Made by a program: the position numbers and the translations under genes
The notes under the pieces: model-generated
The model's input: only the letters and a program-made list of their open reading frames with translations
Told to the model about the DNA's origin: nothing
Databases searched by the model: none
Part shown: one piece after another, positions 12,426 through 25,500 of the stretch
Position numbering within the stretch: position 1 is the first letter of the stretch
Layout: the number at the start of each line of letters is the position of its first letter
NCBI GenBank assembly: GCA_005784505.1
Contig: VCAZ01000134.1
Location: 893,397 to 957,396, forward strand
DNA length: 64,000 bases
Direction of reading: 5' to 3'
Origin: Bagarius yarrelli
Taxonomy: Eukaryota > Chordata > Actinopteri > Siluriformes > Sisoridae

Positions 12426-13926
12426 TTATACCTCTGCCTCTAAACTAAATGTTTTAGGTGTATTTTGAGAACTTTATTACTAAATAAATAGTAAAAGTCA
12501 GTGAGAAAAGCAGTCTCATATCAAAGATTTTCCCATTGTCATTTTTTCTTTTTTGGTTTTTTTTTTTTTTGATAAAGAGCAGGAAAACTGGTGTTTTAGT
12601 CCATGTGTGTGTCAGGATGTAGCCTGGTTACCCACCCTGGGCACAGTGGTTGTCGGATATCCTTGTTACGCTCATTGTGACATATACAGTGACACATTTC
12701 TGTGGGTGGAAACACCCCACCTGGCCCAAAAGGATATGATACAGTAAATGTTTATATATTGTTACTCTAAGTGGGGGTGCATTGATTCTTTGTTTAAAAT
12801 ATTACTCTTAACACTTTAATCTATTCTAAATGTCTTCTTAGACTGTAATTATTATGCTTTTGTTTGTAACTTTACATTCGGCTTTTGACAAGTGAAGCTT
12901 TGCATCATTGCTTTGCTTGGCGAGCAGCATGGAACCACATTCATGAGAGGTCTTTGGGAAATTTGCCAGGACAATAATCGCTTAAACTAGTCTGTGAGTC
13001 ATCATCATTTTTTGGGCAAACTAAACAGAGATAAATAAATAAGCCCTGAAATAACATCAATGTTGTGCAAGCCGTTAAGGTTAAATTATTTATCTCCGTA
13101 CTGAGAGTGGGAATTCAGCACCAAGTTATAATGTTAAACAGGACGTAGTTGTATTACCATTTTATACATATAAAATGAAAAAAAAAACCCAGATATTACA
13201 AAATCCTAAAGTAAAAGGTGTTGGGACAGATTTATAATGCTACTATTTGAAATACTATATAACAAATTTATAGATTTATACATGTTTATTCCATATTATT
13301 GTTGAAAAAGAGAGCAGTTAAAGGTACTATTATACCACTAAAACTTTAGTCGATTAATTATTTTAAATACATGCATAAATTAGTCTTTGTAACCATTTTT
13401 GGCAATAAATGGAAACAGGGAGTGAGAAAAATCTTAACACACAACATACCCAACATAAAGTGCATAAAACTAATGGGTTTCATTTGTGTACGAAAACAAA
13501 AGTCAGTGTTTAATTCATTGTACATTTGGATGGAATCCATGAGTCCTTCACCTCTGCCTTTTGACTGCACAATTAGCTTCCTGTTACCAAAAAAAAAAAC
13601 AACTTCCCATATCAGATGAGAAACAGAACGGAAAATGAGTCAAACCCCTGCAATTTCTCCTGTAACTTCTCATTTCCTGGAACAAATTTCCAGGGGGAGG
13701 GGCTTATGACAGGTTTATTTTTTTAAATAAGCCTGTTTCTGGTATTGTATTTGGATGTATTTAAAAATCCAGATTTTCAGAATTTCATTATGCCTTTATG
13801 AAGCGCTAAATATACTAAAATCTTGCGTCCAATATGTGTAACCACACCATCCAGTGTGACCAAGTAGATGATGGATTTTCTTTTCAATTTCTTTCTTCTT
13901 AAGGTTAAGGTCTATTTTGGTGTAGG
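12426..13926. other. Non-coding stretch, candidate conserved block at 12880-13150
   Basis: No gene is recognised. The segment 12880-13150 is non-repetitive and contains the AT-rich core TTAAATTATTTATC. The rest is AT-rich with short homopolymer runs. The 64-codon ORF at 12553 starts in a poly-T run and is considered chance. Confidence 0.4.
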
Positions 13927-14405
13927 GTAAACATGCTTTTGCCAAGTAGCATGTGATATTGTATTAAAGATTCTTTTTTAATCCTGGATCAACATTTCAA
14001 TCAACCAATTATAACCATCTGATGTCATCACTATGTGTTAACCATTTAAGTCTTTCTCTATTTGTAAACCAAAATGTAATATTATAAATGTATTTATTAA
14101 TTTTTTTTTTAAAAAGGCGACCCGGGTTCGATTTTGGCACAGGTCCTTTCTGGTTCCTCCCTCCCCCTCTCTTTCTCTATCTCCCCCATTTCATCTCTGC
14201 ATGAATAAAAAGTAGATTTCTTTCTCTTTTAATTTATGGTTATAAAAGTCTGGATTGTGAAAAAAAAGATTGAGGCGGGTTTGGTCGGCACCCGCTAAGG
14301 ACATCAGATGGTTATGATTGGTTAATTGAAATGTTGATCCAGGATTAACTAAGGATGTTAAATCCAGAATCACATCCTACTTGACAAAATCACGTTTACC
14401 TTTGG
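13927..14405. mobile_element. Long-inverted-repeat element, copy 2 (both arms present)
   Basis: The left arm at about 13927-14040 (AATCCTGGATCAACATTTCA, then TAACCATCTGATGTCATCA) is complementary to the right arm at about 14285-14405 (ACATCAGATGGTTATGATTG, then AAATGTTGATCCAGGATTAA). Arms of about 115 bp with scattered mismatches define a fold-back, MITE-like element. The middle (about 14110-14225) contains a C/T-rich segment with CCCGGGTTCGATTTTGGCAC, which resembles a tRNA box B and is probably a nested insertion. Confidence 0.75.
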
Positions 14406-14629
14406 TATAGAAAAGAGGCATAATTTTACACCGTGTTTTAAATTTACACATCTTTACATGGTGAACATCGACAGGTTTCTAGAAGATTAAAAGTTGGCTA
14501 TTGTTATTTATTCTGTACAAGTTGTACAGGTGCAATATAAATCCATTTTTATAACCATTGTGATGATATGTCTTTTTCTTTTCATTTAAATACTTTTATC
14601 ACACAGTTTGAAGGCGATGTTTAGAGACA

Positions 14630-15900
14630 GAGGCTATGAGAAAATGAAAGAGAGGGGTTTTGGTACTGAAATTTACCAAAGGGGATGCTCTTTCAGTCTG
14701 CTCCTCCTGTCTGAATGGTAGGATGGGGAAAGAGGATAAGGGGGATGGGTGAATATGAGAAATAAAGGGGTGGGGGGTGAGCTGAAGGGGTCGGACAGGC
14801 CTGTTTTTTTTCTATGAGTCTCATCAATCTAGGCTGCATATTTCTGTCAGGTCCTGGGAGATGAGGCTAATTATCCAGCTATTCATCTTCTGCCTCTTTA
14901 TCCTAATCTCCCCATCCCTTGGTCCACCTCACCATGTATGCATACATGGGCTTTTTGAGGAAACTATTCACCGTGTGTGTGTATGGGATTTCACAGTACG
15001 TGCTTGTGCATGAATGTGTGTTTTCATGCATGTAAGATTGGTCATTCGAAGGCTGTCGTTATCATGATCTCATTTTTACTTGACAGCCTCGTTTAAAGTC
15101 TCATAGACCGAAACAGCAATCTGACACATTTGGGTCTTTTGGAAACCCGTGGACCAGAATTAAGCACAACATGTCGATCTAATCGCCATGCAAATACTAA
15201 TTCACACTTAGGGCCCGTGTGTGTGTGTGTTTGCAGTTATAATTCAACTGGCAGGGGTTCTAGTTGTGATTCATCTGGGCAGTCAAACATCACACAGATA
15301 AGTATCAAAGACATGATAATGTTTTATAAGGTAATTACTTTTTTTTTGATTACCGAGTTACACATCTCACCTTGCCAGATGTCTACACTGCAGCCTGGGA
15401 TAATTAAATCTCAACACTTGTTAAGATAAAGCCTAGAACCCCCCCCCCCCCCCCGGTCTCTCTCCCTCTCTTTTTCATTATCACCCATCTCTACCCTGAA
15501 GCTATTTAACTCCTGCAATGTGACATGAAAGTTGTGGAAAGTCCTGGGCTGTCAGGAGGCATCAGAGAGTTGTCTTGCCCCACGGTTGCAAGTCTCCCCA
15601 CGCTGAAATGGAAACCAGAGCCCTTTTATCTTCTCTCCTTGGAAGATACACTTTCATTCTCTCAAAGCCAACGTATCTGAAAACATCAAGGTGGAGAGGA
15701 GTGATGGAGACAGCCAGGGAATGCACTGCTTTGCAACTGAGATACTTCATTGCCCTGAGATTTATCATGACCGTGACTTTACAGATGATTGCGTTATAGC
15801 TGTTCCTATGAACAAATAAACCTATGGATTGTGCAGAAATAAATTCTACTCTATACTGATGTCTGAATTTGGGGTGCGACTCTATGAACAAGGCTACTTC
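14630..15900. other. GC-richer non-repetitive stretch, candidate regulatory DNA
   Basis: Three blocks (about 14820-14960, 15130-15330 and 15500-15900) are non-repetitive and richer in GC than their surroundings, with no supported ORF. The first contains homeodomain-like TAAT cores within GATGAGGCTAATTATCCAGC. A run of about 15 C lies at 15439-15454. Conservation cannot be judged from one sequence. Confidence 0.3.
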
Positions 15901-16504
15901 TGAAAGAAGATAATAAAGTATAGCTATGCCTAGAGAAATTTGTCTTTCTTTCTTCAGTTAGGTTGTCCCCACAAGGTCATCAAATGAAGAGGGATTACAG
16001 GGCTATGTGATCATTTTATTAAGAATCAAGCCATGTGTTTGTACCCGTTCTAAGCCCTGCTGGCAATATATTAATCATCACCCACATCTATTACAAACGA
16101 ACAAGAGCACTCATTCTTTTCTCATGGGGATTGCAACATGCCAATGTACTATGCTGTGTTGAAGATCTAAAGAGTCCTGCTTCGTCTAGTGCCGATGCCA
16201 GTGCCAGTTAATCGTATCCAAATGATTATAATTAGGATATAATAGCAGATTACATTTCAGACCATATGACAAAAGCTGAAAAAAATGAGCAAGATAAAAT
16301 AATACGATGTGCTAATTGCTGGTTCTGGCTGCATGTATGTTTTTACCGTATAAGCACAACCAAAAAATCTGCAAATATTGTAGCAAAAAAAGGTTAAATC
16401 ATTTTTTTGGAATTGGCAAAAACAACCCTCTCCAGTTATTACTTCAGCTGTCATGATTAAAAAAATGTAAATCCTTACATGGTGGTACACATACATTCAG
16501 AGGC

Positions 16505-16790
16505 GTGATGGATGTGATTTTTCCAAGTAGGATGTGGTTCTTTGTTAATCCTGGATCAACATATTAATCAATAAATCATAACCATCTGATGTCATCAGTG
16601 TGTGTCAACCAAACCCGCCTCAATCCATTTTTTAATCTTTCCCTTTTTGTAAATCAAAATGTAAATTTATAAATGTATTTATTAAATAAATAAGGGTGAA
16701 ATATTTAAATGACATGTAATACATAACATGCTGTACTGAACAATTACTTAATGTGTAAACAATTCCCTCATCTTTTATGAACAAAAATAG

Positions 16791-16826
<36 letters not shown>

Positions 16827-16990
16827 AAATGTATTTAGGTGTGTGTGCAGGAAAATGTATATATTCTTTTAAAAATTTATAGTTATTAAAATTTGTTTTG
16901 TGATTGTTAAATTTCAAAAGGTTGTGATTTAATGAAATAATTGTTAACGCTTTTTTATAGTAAAAATGTTGCTCTATTGCAGTTCTACAG
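16505..16990. mobile_element. Long-inverted-repeat element, copy 3 (right arm missing)
   Basis: The left arm at about 16510-16625 (CCAAGTAGGATGTGGTTC, TTAATCCTGGATCAACATAT) matches the left arm of copy 2. The interior, including a (GT)n run at 16793-16820 and GTAAAATGTATTTAGGTGTG, matches copy 1. No right arm follows. Confidence 0.65.
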
Positions 16991-18715
16991 GTTCTGTGTT
17001 TCAGAACATTTTATATTTAATTGTTTATTAGTGAAGTTTTCTTTATGTTGCTTTTCATATGTGACATTTTTGTAGGCAGCCATCATATGTAAAAGAAATC
17101 CTGGTAGCTACGCCTGTAAGGATTATATTTAACCGCTTAATCACAATTATTTAATCTCACAATGATGAGCGGGATTTCCAAACTTCGGAATAATGTAAAT
17201 ATTTACCTAATTTCATTTTTTAAAATTTAAGTAGTAATACTATAAGCCTCAATCTCTTTCTTGATATAATAAAATCCGTATAAAAAAGTTTTAATTTGTG
17301 GATTTATTCAAAGCATACACTTTCTATCATTTGTCACCATAGCTTATTGTCTATAATTCTATTTTTCTACATTGCTATGCACTTAAAAATATTTTTCATT
17401 TGTGTGCATGTACTTACATGTTAGGTGTTAAGACACGACTCTGGATATACATTTTGTACACTACAGTTTTGATACCTGTGTCCTGAAAGTTAGCAGAAAA
17501 AACACTAACCCTTATTTACAATTTTGTTACAAATCTGCACTCTTAGTTATAAAGGTGATATAAAGTAATGCTAATAGACGAACAATTTCTAGGTATCACT
17601 GAAAAACATTAAGTAAATGGTTTTTGAAAGAAAATTTTCTGCTACAAAGTACATTTCTTCATAAAACCAATAAAAACTTTACATTTTAGGATAATTATAA
17701 AATCTGCCAGGCAAAACATATGTATTTGAAGGTAAAATCAATAACTTCCATCCATAAAACAACAGCAATTATAATAAATGTGTAATAACACATGTATAAA
17801 GTCTACTTTTACATTGCAGAGACAGTGCCAGCAGAATAATGTGATCTTATGGGCCACGGATGTTCTTTATCTTGTCTGGGTTTGTGTATACAGGTGGTTT
17901 CTAATGGATACCCAGTTGACTTATTTGTCAGACAGACTATAAGTTAAGCTAAGCCTTTAGCCCCGGAATCTTAGTCTAAATGATGAATCATTAAATTGTA
18001 TCATCAATAAAACCACATCTGTCCATGATGGTCATAAATAGCTGCTGTTCCACTGTCCGAAAATGCCTCCAGCATCACATACACTGCTGGGATTAACATA
18101 AGGAACTTTGTTTAGGTGTGAATATGGTCCCGGTAAATTAAACAGTTTTATTTGCATGTCTAGTGTCATACAAAAGTGTCCTCAAAGATTAAATACTGAA
18201 ACACACCCACATGTGAAAGATGAAAATGTCTGTACAGTTAGATCAGGTCACAGAGATGATAAAAAGCATGCAAATTTGACTTTGGAAAACACCTTGAAAA
18301 TGTAAATTATTTTGTGGTTTTCAAAGTGCACATCTCATCACAAAGGCATCTCCACTTCTCGAGTATGTACGCATGCACAATAATGGAGTGTGTTCCAGGC
18401 TTTTATTAATGGAGTGTGTGAGGTTTTAAGGACTGGGTGCATGAGATGCTTCTGTTTGATGTGTAATCTATAACCTGTCCTGCTCAGGTAAGATTTAACA
18501 CTTTACCGCGGTGTAGAATTGAGGTTTCAGGATTGCCTTTTCAACCATTCCTTATCTCTGTGTAGACCTGTCAGAAATGCCAGGTTCTCAGCTCAGGAAG
18601 AGAGCTCGCCTGTCTCGCTGATGGCCTGTCTTTTTTCAAACTCAAAACCCAAACTGGTTTCAGCATATTCTCACTAATAGTTCTAAAAAATGGAGACAAT
18701 AACTTTGTAATTTGT
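16991..18715. other. AT-rich non-coding stretch
   Basis: I see no gene, RNA or recognised repeat. ORFs here are short, lack splice context and are AT-biased. Confidence 0.5.
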
Positions 18716-18885
18716 GTACATTTACGTTTACGGCCCTTATCCAAAGCTACGTACATTTATCTCTTTTATACACTTGAACAACTGGGTCAGGGGCCCAGCA
18801 ATGGCAACTTGGTGGTGTTGGGATTTAAACCCAATCTTCCAATTAGTAGTCCAACACCTTAACCACTGTGCTGGCACTTCACCTA
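18716..18885 (-). mobile_element. tRNA-derived SINE copy
   Basis: Minus-strand copy with the CTTATCCAAAGCTACGTACA tail, the GGGGCCCAGCAATGGCAACT block, and a head complement ending TTAACCACTGTGCTGGCACT. Confidence 0.7.
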
Positions 18886-19184
18886 CTACAACTGACTACA
18901 ACAAACCAAATCGATGCTATGTTAAATATAGATGTACGAAATCTGCACATAAAAATTTATTCAATAAATAAGATAAGGAATAAAACACGTTACAGCCGAC
19001 AGCATGGTGTAAACAATTTTTTTAAAGTCTCTTGTTATACCACAGTAATTTTGTTTACTTATTGTAGGGTTTTCTGTTAAGACAAAAATACGCTGTTTTC
19101 ACTAGTGAGATCTTTCTCCTGTGGCAGAAAAACATGCTTTGCTGAAAGTTTTAGTATTATAATTCAAGCTCAACTTTTTTTCCC

Positions 19185-19405
19185 CAATAGGGGGTCACTT
19201 TTCAATAGGGATGTCACCCAGATGAGGATGAGTTCTCTCCTAAATTTGGTTCTCTTTCAAGGTTTTTTCCTTATTTCATCTCTTCATTAGGAACAAACTT
19301 ACACTATTTTATCCTTACTGCATTCTGTGTGAAGCTGCGTTGAAACAATGTCTATTGTTAAAAGTGCTATACAAACAAAAAAGGAATTGAATTGAATTGA
19401 ATATC
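19185..19405 (+). repeat. Dispersed repeat of the AATTGAATTGAA-tailed family
   Basis: The segment contains TCACCCAGATGAGGATGAG and GAAGCTGCGTTGAAACAATG, then the tail GTGCTATACAAACAAA ending in AATTGAATTGAATTGAA. The same tail occurs at window start, 11.7 kb (reverse), 20.5 kb and 27.5 kb. Confidence 0.65.
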
Positions 19406-20109
19406 TTAAAATAAATAAGTTACTTCTATTCGGGTCCCTCTGACTATCCTGAAATAATAACATACTGGAATGATCATGTTAATCGTGCAGCAGAAAATAA
19501 ACTCTTTCTAATAATTCCCACTGAGGAATTCAAGTGTTTCTACTGATTTTTACTCTTTTACACAGGATGTTGTACAGCGCATGCCTTTTTCTTTGACATT
19601 AATAATAGCACTCTTTTGCATGAACGATTTTGTAGCAGTTTTTATAAGTTAAGCAGTTACTTTCCTTTTTTTTTACAACCGGAAAGTCTTCAGGACAACG
19701 GAATTTCCCTTTTTACGCCAACATGAAAAGACGTTAAAAGTATTTTTTTCTATTAAATCAGGAAAAAAAATAGAGCTTGTTAAAAAAAGCTGTTTATACT
19801 TTTATAGTTTTCTTGCAGATGTTCTACAGCTATAAAATAGACTTTGTTGTTCTTTAATAAATAAGAATTGATAATGATGGCGAAAAACAGCCAACAATTT
19901 TAGCATGCTCTGTCATGTTTTATTCTCAAGTAAATCACCACTCACTGCCGCACATCTTAACCAGCGCTCTAAATAACTGCTTTTAATACATATATATATA
20001 TGTGTTCATATATAACAGCAATGTCCATTTTGTACAATAGTTGTTAGTATAGAATGCTTTTACTACCGAGAAACAATTTTAGAATGTATATAACACCTTG
20101 CATTTTCAC

Positions 20110-20615
20110 TACTTTTTTATTCTAGTTCAGATAATAAAAATGCCACAGCCGTATAATCTGGGGTATAGGATCCGGGAGCTGGGACACCTGTTAGGAAGTC
20201 AGTGTTGATGCTACAGGAAAAGCATGTAATAAGCACCTGACTGTCACAATTTAGAATCTTAGAGACAATAAACCCCAGAGGCAGTATCTCAGTGATGGTC
20301 TCGTCTTCTAGACGGCTATCTAGACAAGGACACAAAAAATGGAATAACCTGCTGGTTTGTCTGATCAGAGGAGAACTGACCCCATGACTGAGCTTGGTTT
20401 CTCCCAAGGTCATTTTTTCTCCATTCTATCACTGATGGAGTTTTGGTTCCTTGCCGCTGTTGCCTCTGGCTGGCTTGGATACTGAAACTGAAATGTTTTA
20501 GCGAGTCTTCACTGTATTGTATTATTTGATTCTATAAAGCTGCTTTAACACAATCTCTACTGTTAAAAATGAATATATAAATAAAGGGGACTTGCCTTGA
20601 CTTAATATTTTGCAA
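20110..20615 (+). repeat. Dispersed repeat, longer copy
   Basis: A long member of the same family. It shares CCAGAGGCAGT, the AACCTGCTGGTTTGTCTGATCAG region and the tail AAAGCTGCTTTAACACAATC with the copy at 27150-27575. The 98-codon minus-strand ORF here lies entirely in the repeat. Confidence 0.65.
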
Positions 20616-21756
20616 CCCTGTCCAGAAAAGCACGAATAATTGTCAGATTATTCTAAAGAAATTGTCCCTGAGTATAACCGAGATGAGGAAAATTCACTGC
20701 CTGTCTTTTATTACATGGTGTAGGCTCATCTCAAGGCCATAAGAAAAAAAATTATTCTGTCCTTGTGAATTTGAAAGACAAATTGCCAGATCTGAGCGAA
20801 CAACATTTACTACACTTAGCAAGGATGGAACGCTCTGTTTACATGGACTATTTCAGCTATAAAATACATGTATGACAAGTATTCCTGGCCTTGATTAAGT
20901 TTAACAGTAGAAATAGATTATCAGGTAGGTTTTTTCATCTCTTACATCCTTGAGCTTTATCAGGATTTAGACCTGTTATTTAAATCCAAACCCCACAGTC
21001 GATAAAAAAGGATTTTTTTAAAGCCTGTGCACAGGCGTGATTGTGGGACTTGACAAAAACAAAAGGCTTTAAGAAACCGGTGCGGTCTGGGAGGATATGC
21101 AGAGAGGTGTGTAAAGTGAAATCATGAGAGATCTGTTCGTTTCATCTATGCTAGAAAACAAAACAGGGTGGGGATAAAGGGATTCATTTACACCCCACCG
21201 ATTAACTATAGCACAAACGCATGCATGCATGCGTGTGTGTGTGTGTGTGTGTTTGAAACCTTTTTGAATTTTACTTTTACTACCATTTAGGAAACCTACT
21301 TGATTACAAAAACAAATAACAATATTAATTAACAATGTTAATTGTTAGCGTAAAGGAATAGCTTTTGTGTTAAACACTGATGTTTTGTCTTTTTTTACTA
21401 TTAATATTATATACAGCACTTGAAAATGTAATATATAGGCATATATTTGTGCATACAGTCTATGTATTTTTCCACAGGTGTCAATAATATTCCTATATTG
21501 TGTTTTTTTACTGTGTGGGTTTTGTGCATGTGTGTGTGTGTGTGTGTACAGAATGTCCGAATTGTCCTTCTATAGATCCTATCTTACCTAATGAACATTA
21601 ACGTTATTAATTTACTCTATTCTATCTATAAATATCTAAGACATGTAGCACAAACTCATGTTTGAATTATAGCCATTATTTAAAATACGTGTCTCCATCT
21701 GCGCAACATAAACACACCTTTTCGTCTGATGCACATTTTTGTATCTAGTAAATCTA

Positions 21757-21918
21757 CAGTGCTACAAAGATACACCAAATAAACACAAAATGCTGTTTTT
21801 AATTAGTGATTTTATTTATTTAGAGAAAAAAAAGATCTGAAACATTTAAGTGTGACAAACATGCAAAAAAAGATAAAGAAAATAGGAAAGGGGCAAATAC
21901 TTATTTACAGCACTGTAT
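21757..21918. mobile_element. Short Tc1/mariner-type MITE
   Basis: The element begins ACAGTGCTACAAAG and ends TTTACAGCACTGT, giving inverted ends ACAGTGCT/AGCACTGT next to TA. The AGGGGCAAATACTTATTTAC motif before the right end is typical of fish Tc1-like termini. It is about 160 bp with no coding capacity. Confidence 0.65.
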
Positions 21919-22521
21919 ATCTGTGCTCCACACAGAAGCAGTTACCACGCCCAAACCTACCGAACCTACACTTTTAGCCCCTCCTTCTGGTCAATCACTG
22001 CCATTACACGAAAAATGATGCCCTCCATTGGTCAGAATTTTAAAAAAAATGCATGAATAAATTAATAAAAACATAATAAACACTTTTAGTATTACGCAAC
22101 AAAAATAAAAAACTTTAATAATGGCTTTTCAGGACAATGTCTCTTTATTATACATCATTTTCAATTATATTAAAATCATGAAAAACTCATCCTATACACA
22201 TTACTGCAATCTCACACAAAGAATACAAATACACTGCGTAAAATATCTTAGCAGAAAATGTTATTTTATATAACTGATTTTATTATTAAAAGAAAAATTT
22301 TTTTTTAAAGAAATAAATGCTAGCATTCATGTGTTAGTAGGAAATGACTGTTTGGGTGTATATATTTGTGTCTATATAAATTTTTACACTCAGAAAAAAA
22401 CAGAAACAGACTTTGGATGATTACTGTGTCACAATAAAACAAATAAAGAACTAAAAACAAAACTATCACCATCCGACAACATAGTGGGAACCAGTTTCTA
22501 AGTGTACGCCATCAAGAAAGA

Positions 22522-25500
22522 TTAGGGCACTTTGGGAGGATGAGAGAAATGAGCCATCCATTTTAAAGAATCCCTATGAAAAGAAATAATCTTAATGTTA
22601 GCAGGCATCAAAGTTGATGAGGGACTGTGAGATTTGGGACTCCCTAGATATATATATATAGGTAAGAAAAGTTAACTTAATTTTTACAAATTAAAACTAC
22701 CATTTGATTTCTAAATTCGCATTAATTAATAAGACATGATCATTGTGCGATCAGCGGCCTGATTTTTTTAATCTATTATAACAATAAAAATGCTTGGCTA
22801 ATTTAATCTTTTTATTATTTTCAGTTCTACAGAAGTTAATAACTTCTATACTCTTACATAGACATACATTGTTGTATTATTAAGAAAACCCTGCCCATAT
22901 TTGCTAAATAAAAAAAGTGCCGTTATTGTATTATATATAACTCATCAGTCAGAAACATCTCTATTGGGTTTTTCAATAGTTCTTTCCTAATTTCATCCTT
23001 CAGACTCAAACACAACAAAACTAATTGAATTTCCAGATCATTTGGATCTGTTTAAGAGCTTATTTAAAGCTGTTATATTATTTTTTTAAAAATAATTAAC
23101 ATGCTTTTCTTCTACTTGTGTATGGATGCCCATATGTTTTACTTCGCGTTGGTAGTATTTACTTGTAAAGTGACTTTGGGTGTTGGAAAGGCATAAAAAT
23201 ATCATTATTATTATTATGATTGTATCATATTTAAAATGCTATCTCTCTTTTTGTGTACATTTACATTCAGAGCATTTGGCAGATGCCCTCATTAAGTGCG
23301 ACTTACATTTATCTCTTTTATACAACTGAGCAATTGGGGGTTAAGGGCCTTGCTCAGGGGCCCAGCAGTGGCAACTTGTTTGTGCTTGGAATCAAACCCT
23401 GATCTTGCAATTAGCAGTCCAGAATCTTAACCTTACCTGTTAAATCTTTGCCCCTTTCTCTTCTGAAATTCCTTCTCATCCACAGTCCACACGGCACCTT
23501 TTCCTCCATCCACCCTCACGAAGCACTTATGAAGGCTGAGGTTGTGACGGACAGCATTCTGCTTACAGATATAAAAAGGTTTCATAAAAACATTTACGTA
23601 TTTATTTTCTTTAGAAAGCCTGGAAATCACGAAGGTAGCATGAAAACTCCACACACAGTACAAGGGTGAGACTCGAACCCAACTAAGTGTGATGACAAAT
23701 AAACCACTGTTTTAGAAAATTACAGTAGAAAAGATTTCCCTATATCATTGCTGCCATCTAGCGGCTATAATTCAGGCTACATTAAAGCCTTTACACCAAT
23801 CTTGTATTTGCTCATTCATTATATATATAATTGGCAATTATCCAATTAGCCAATCATGTGGGATCAGAACACTAAGTTAAATCATGAATATAGATGCTTG
23901 GGGTTGTGTTTTTATAAACATCAAGTATTTAAAAAACTGAGGTCAGAGAAAAATGGCACGCCACCTGCTCTTTTCATATCAGGTTCCGGCTTTCGTGCCA
24001 AGCACTTTAGGCACGGGGGTGGCCCTGTGATAGGGGGTCCCCCAAATTACAGAAGAAAAAAATAACGACAACCAAAATTTGAATATATTGCATCTAGACC
24101 ACAAACATTAAAGGAAATGAAAGAAGAAAAAAGTTTTTTTTTAATTATATCTCATTTTTACATTTTCGTATACAATTAAAAATCAAACAGGTATAAAGAT
24201 TTTTTTGCGGCATGAAAGCTTTGTGACTTATTTTTGCTCTTTTTAATTTTTGCACCATCCACTGTTTTTAGTGGTTGTGAAAATATATTTTTTGCATAAA
24301 ATAAATTAAGCCTTTTTGAAGGATTGTCTTAAACGCCCTACAGTCTGTGATATAAAATGAGGCTACATTTTACATTTACTGCATTTGGCAGACGCCCTTT
24401 TCAGAACGACTTACATTTATCTCATTTATTCAACTGAACAAGTGGGTGTTAAAGGGCCTTGCCCAGGGGCCCAGAAGTGGTAACTTTGTGGTGCTGGGAA
24501 TCTAATTCCAATTAGCAGTCCATCACCTTAAACACTGCGCTACCACTACCCCCAAGTAGGGTCATTTTTATATATGCATGTTTTAAAATATTGCCATGTT
24601 TTGCACATTTTTACAGTTTGATAAGCAAACATTTGTAGGTTGCCAAATAAAATCTTTTCTTTTTCTTTAAAAGTAAAGCTGTGGTTGTATTCATACTGCA
24701 AAGCTAACAAGAGTCTGCAATGTAAATATTATAGTTCAGATATTATAGTTCATGTTAAAGAATCGCTTTTTATTTTAACCCTGATTTACCCACAACTTTA
24801 CCTAATACTTCCCACAATTGTACCATGTCATGGTTTCTGCCTGTCTGGTCTGACTAGTAAGAAAGCCTTCCCGGTCTGGTGTACCAGGAAGACACACTTT
24901 TTTTAATGACAAATCCCCATACCATGACTTTGGGCAGTTTTATGCTTAGTTTTATGCTTTATATCGTGCTTTAAAATTAAATCTATAATTTAACCAGATT
25001 CTATACTAGCAAATATTTCCGAATTAACTAAGACAAAAAGTCACAAAGTGAAATCATGTCAAATATTATTTGGATATAGTGAGTAAGGCTGAGCAGAGGA
25101 GCATTTGTTCATGATACGATGATACGATACCTTCCATGTGGGAGTGTTGTGACGGAAGTAAAAGAATCTTTGAATGAACCAGCTGTAGATTTCATTCAGC
25201 GCCCGCTGCTTATCTGGTGCCTCTAGTATCGACTAATTAAAAAAAGCACATAAATATTACTAAATCTAGATACGAGCAGGTATTAAAATGTTTTGAAACA
25301 CGCCAACAATGGCATTACTTACGCATCTGATAAGAAAAGCATATGTATACGGAGGTCTGACATTGACGAATTTGTAGCACTCCATACTGTTGACAACATC
25401 TAGAATGTACAAGAACACAGGTTTGGCCATCAATTAAGTTTTTTTAATTTAGCAATAATTTGTTAAAACAAGGAAAAAGTCTGTACTATCATTTAAGCAC

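Noticed and set aside
20117..20413. 98-codon minus-strand ORF
   Set aside because: It lies fully inside a dispersed repeat that recurs at 27 kb with a different, broken frame.
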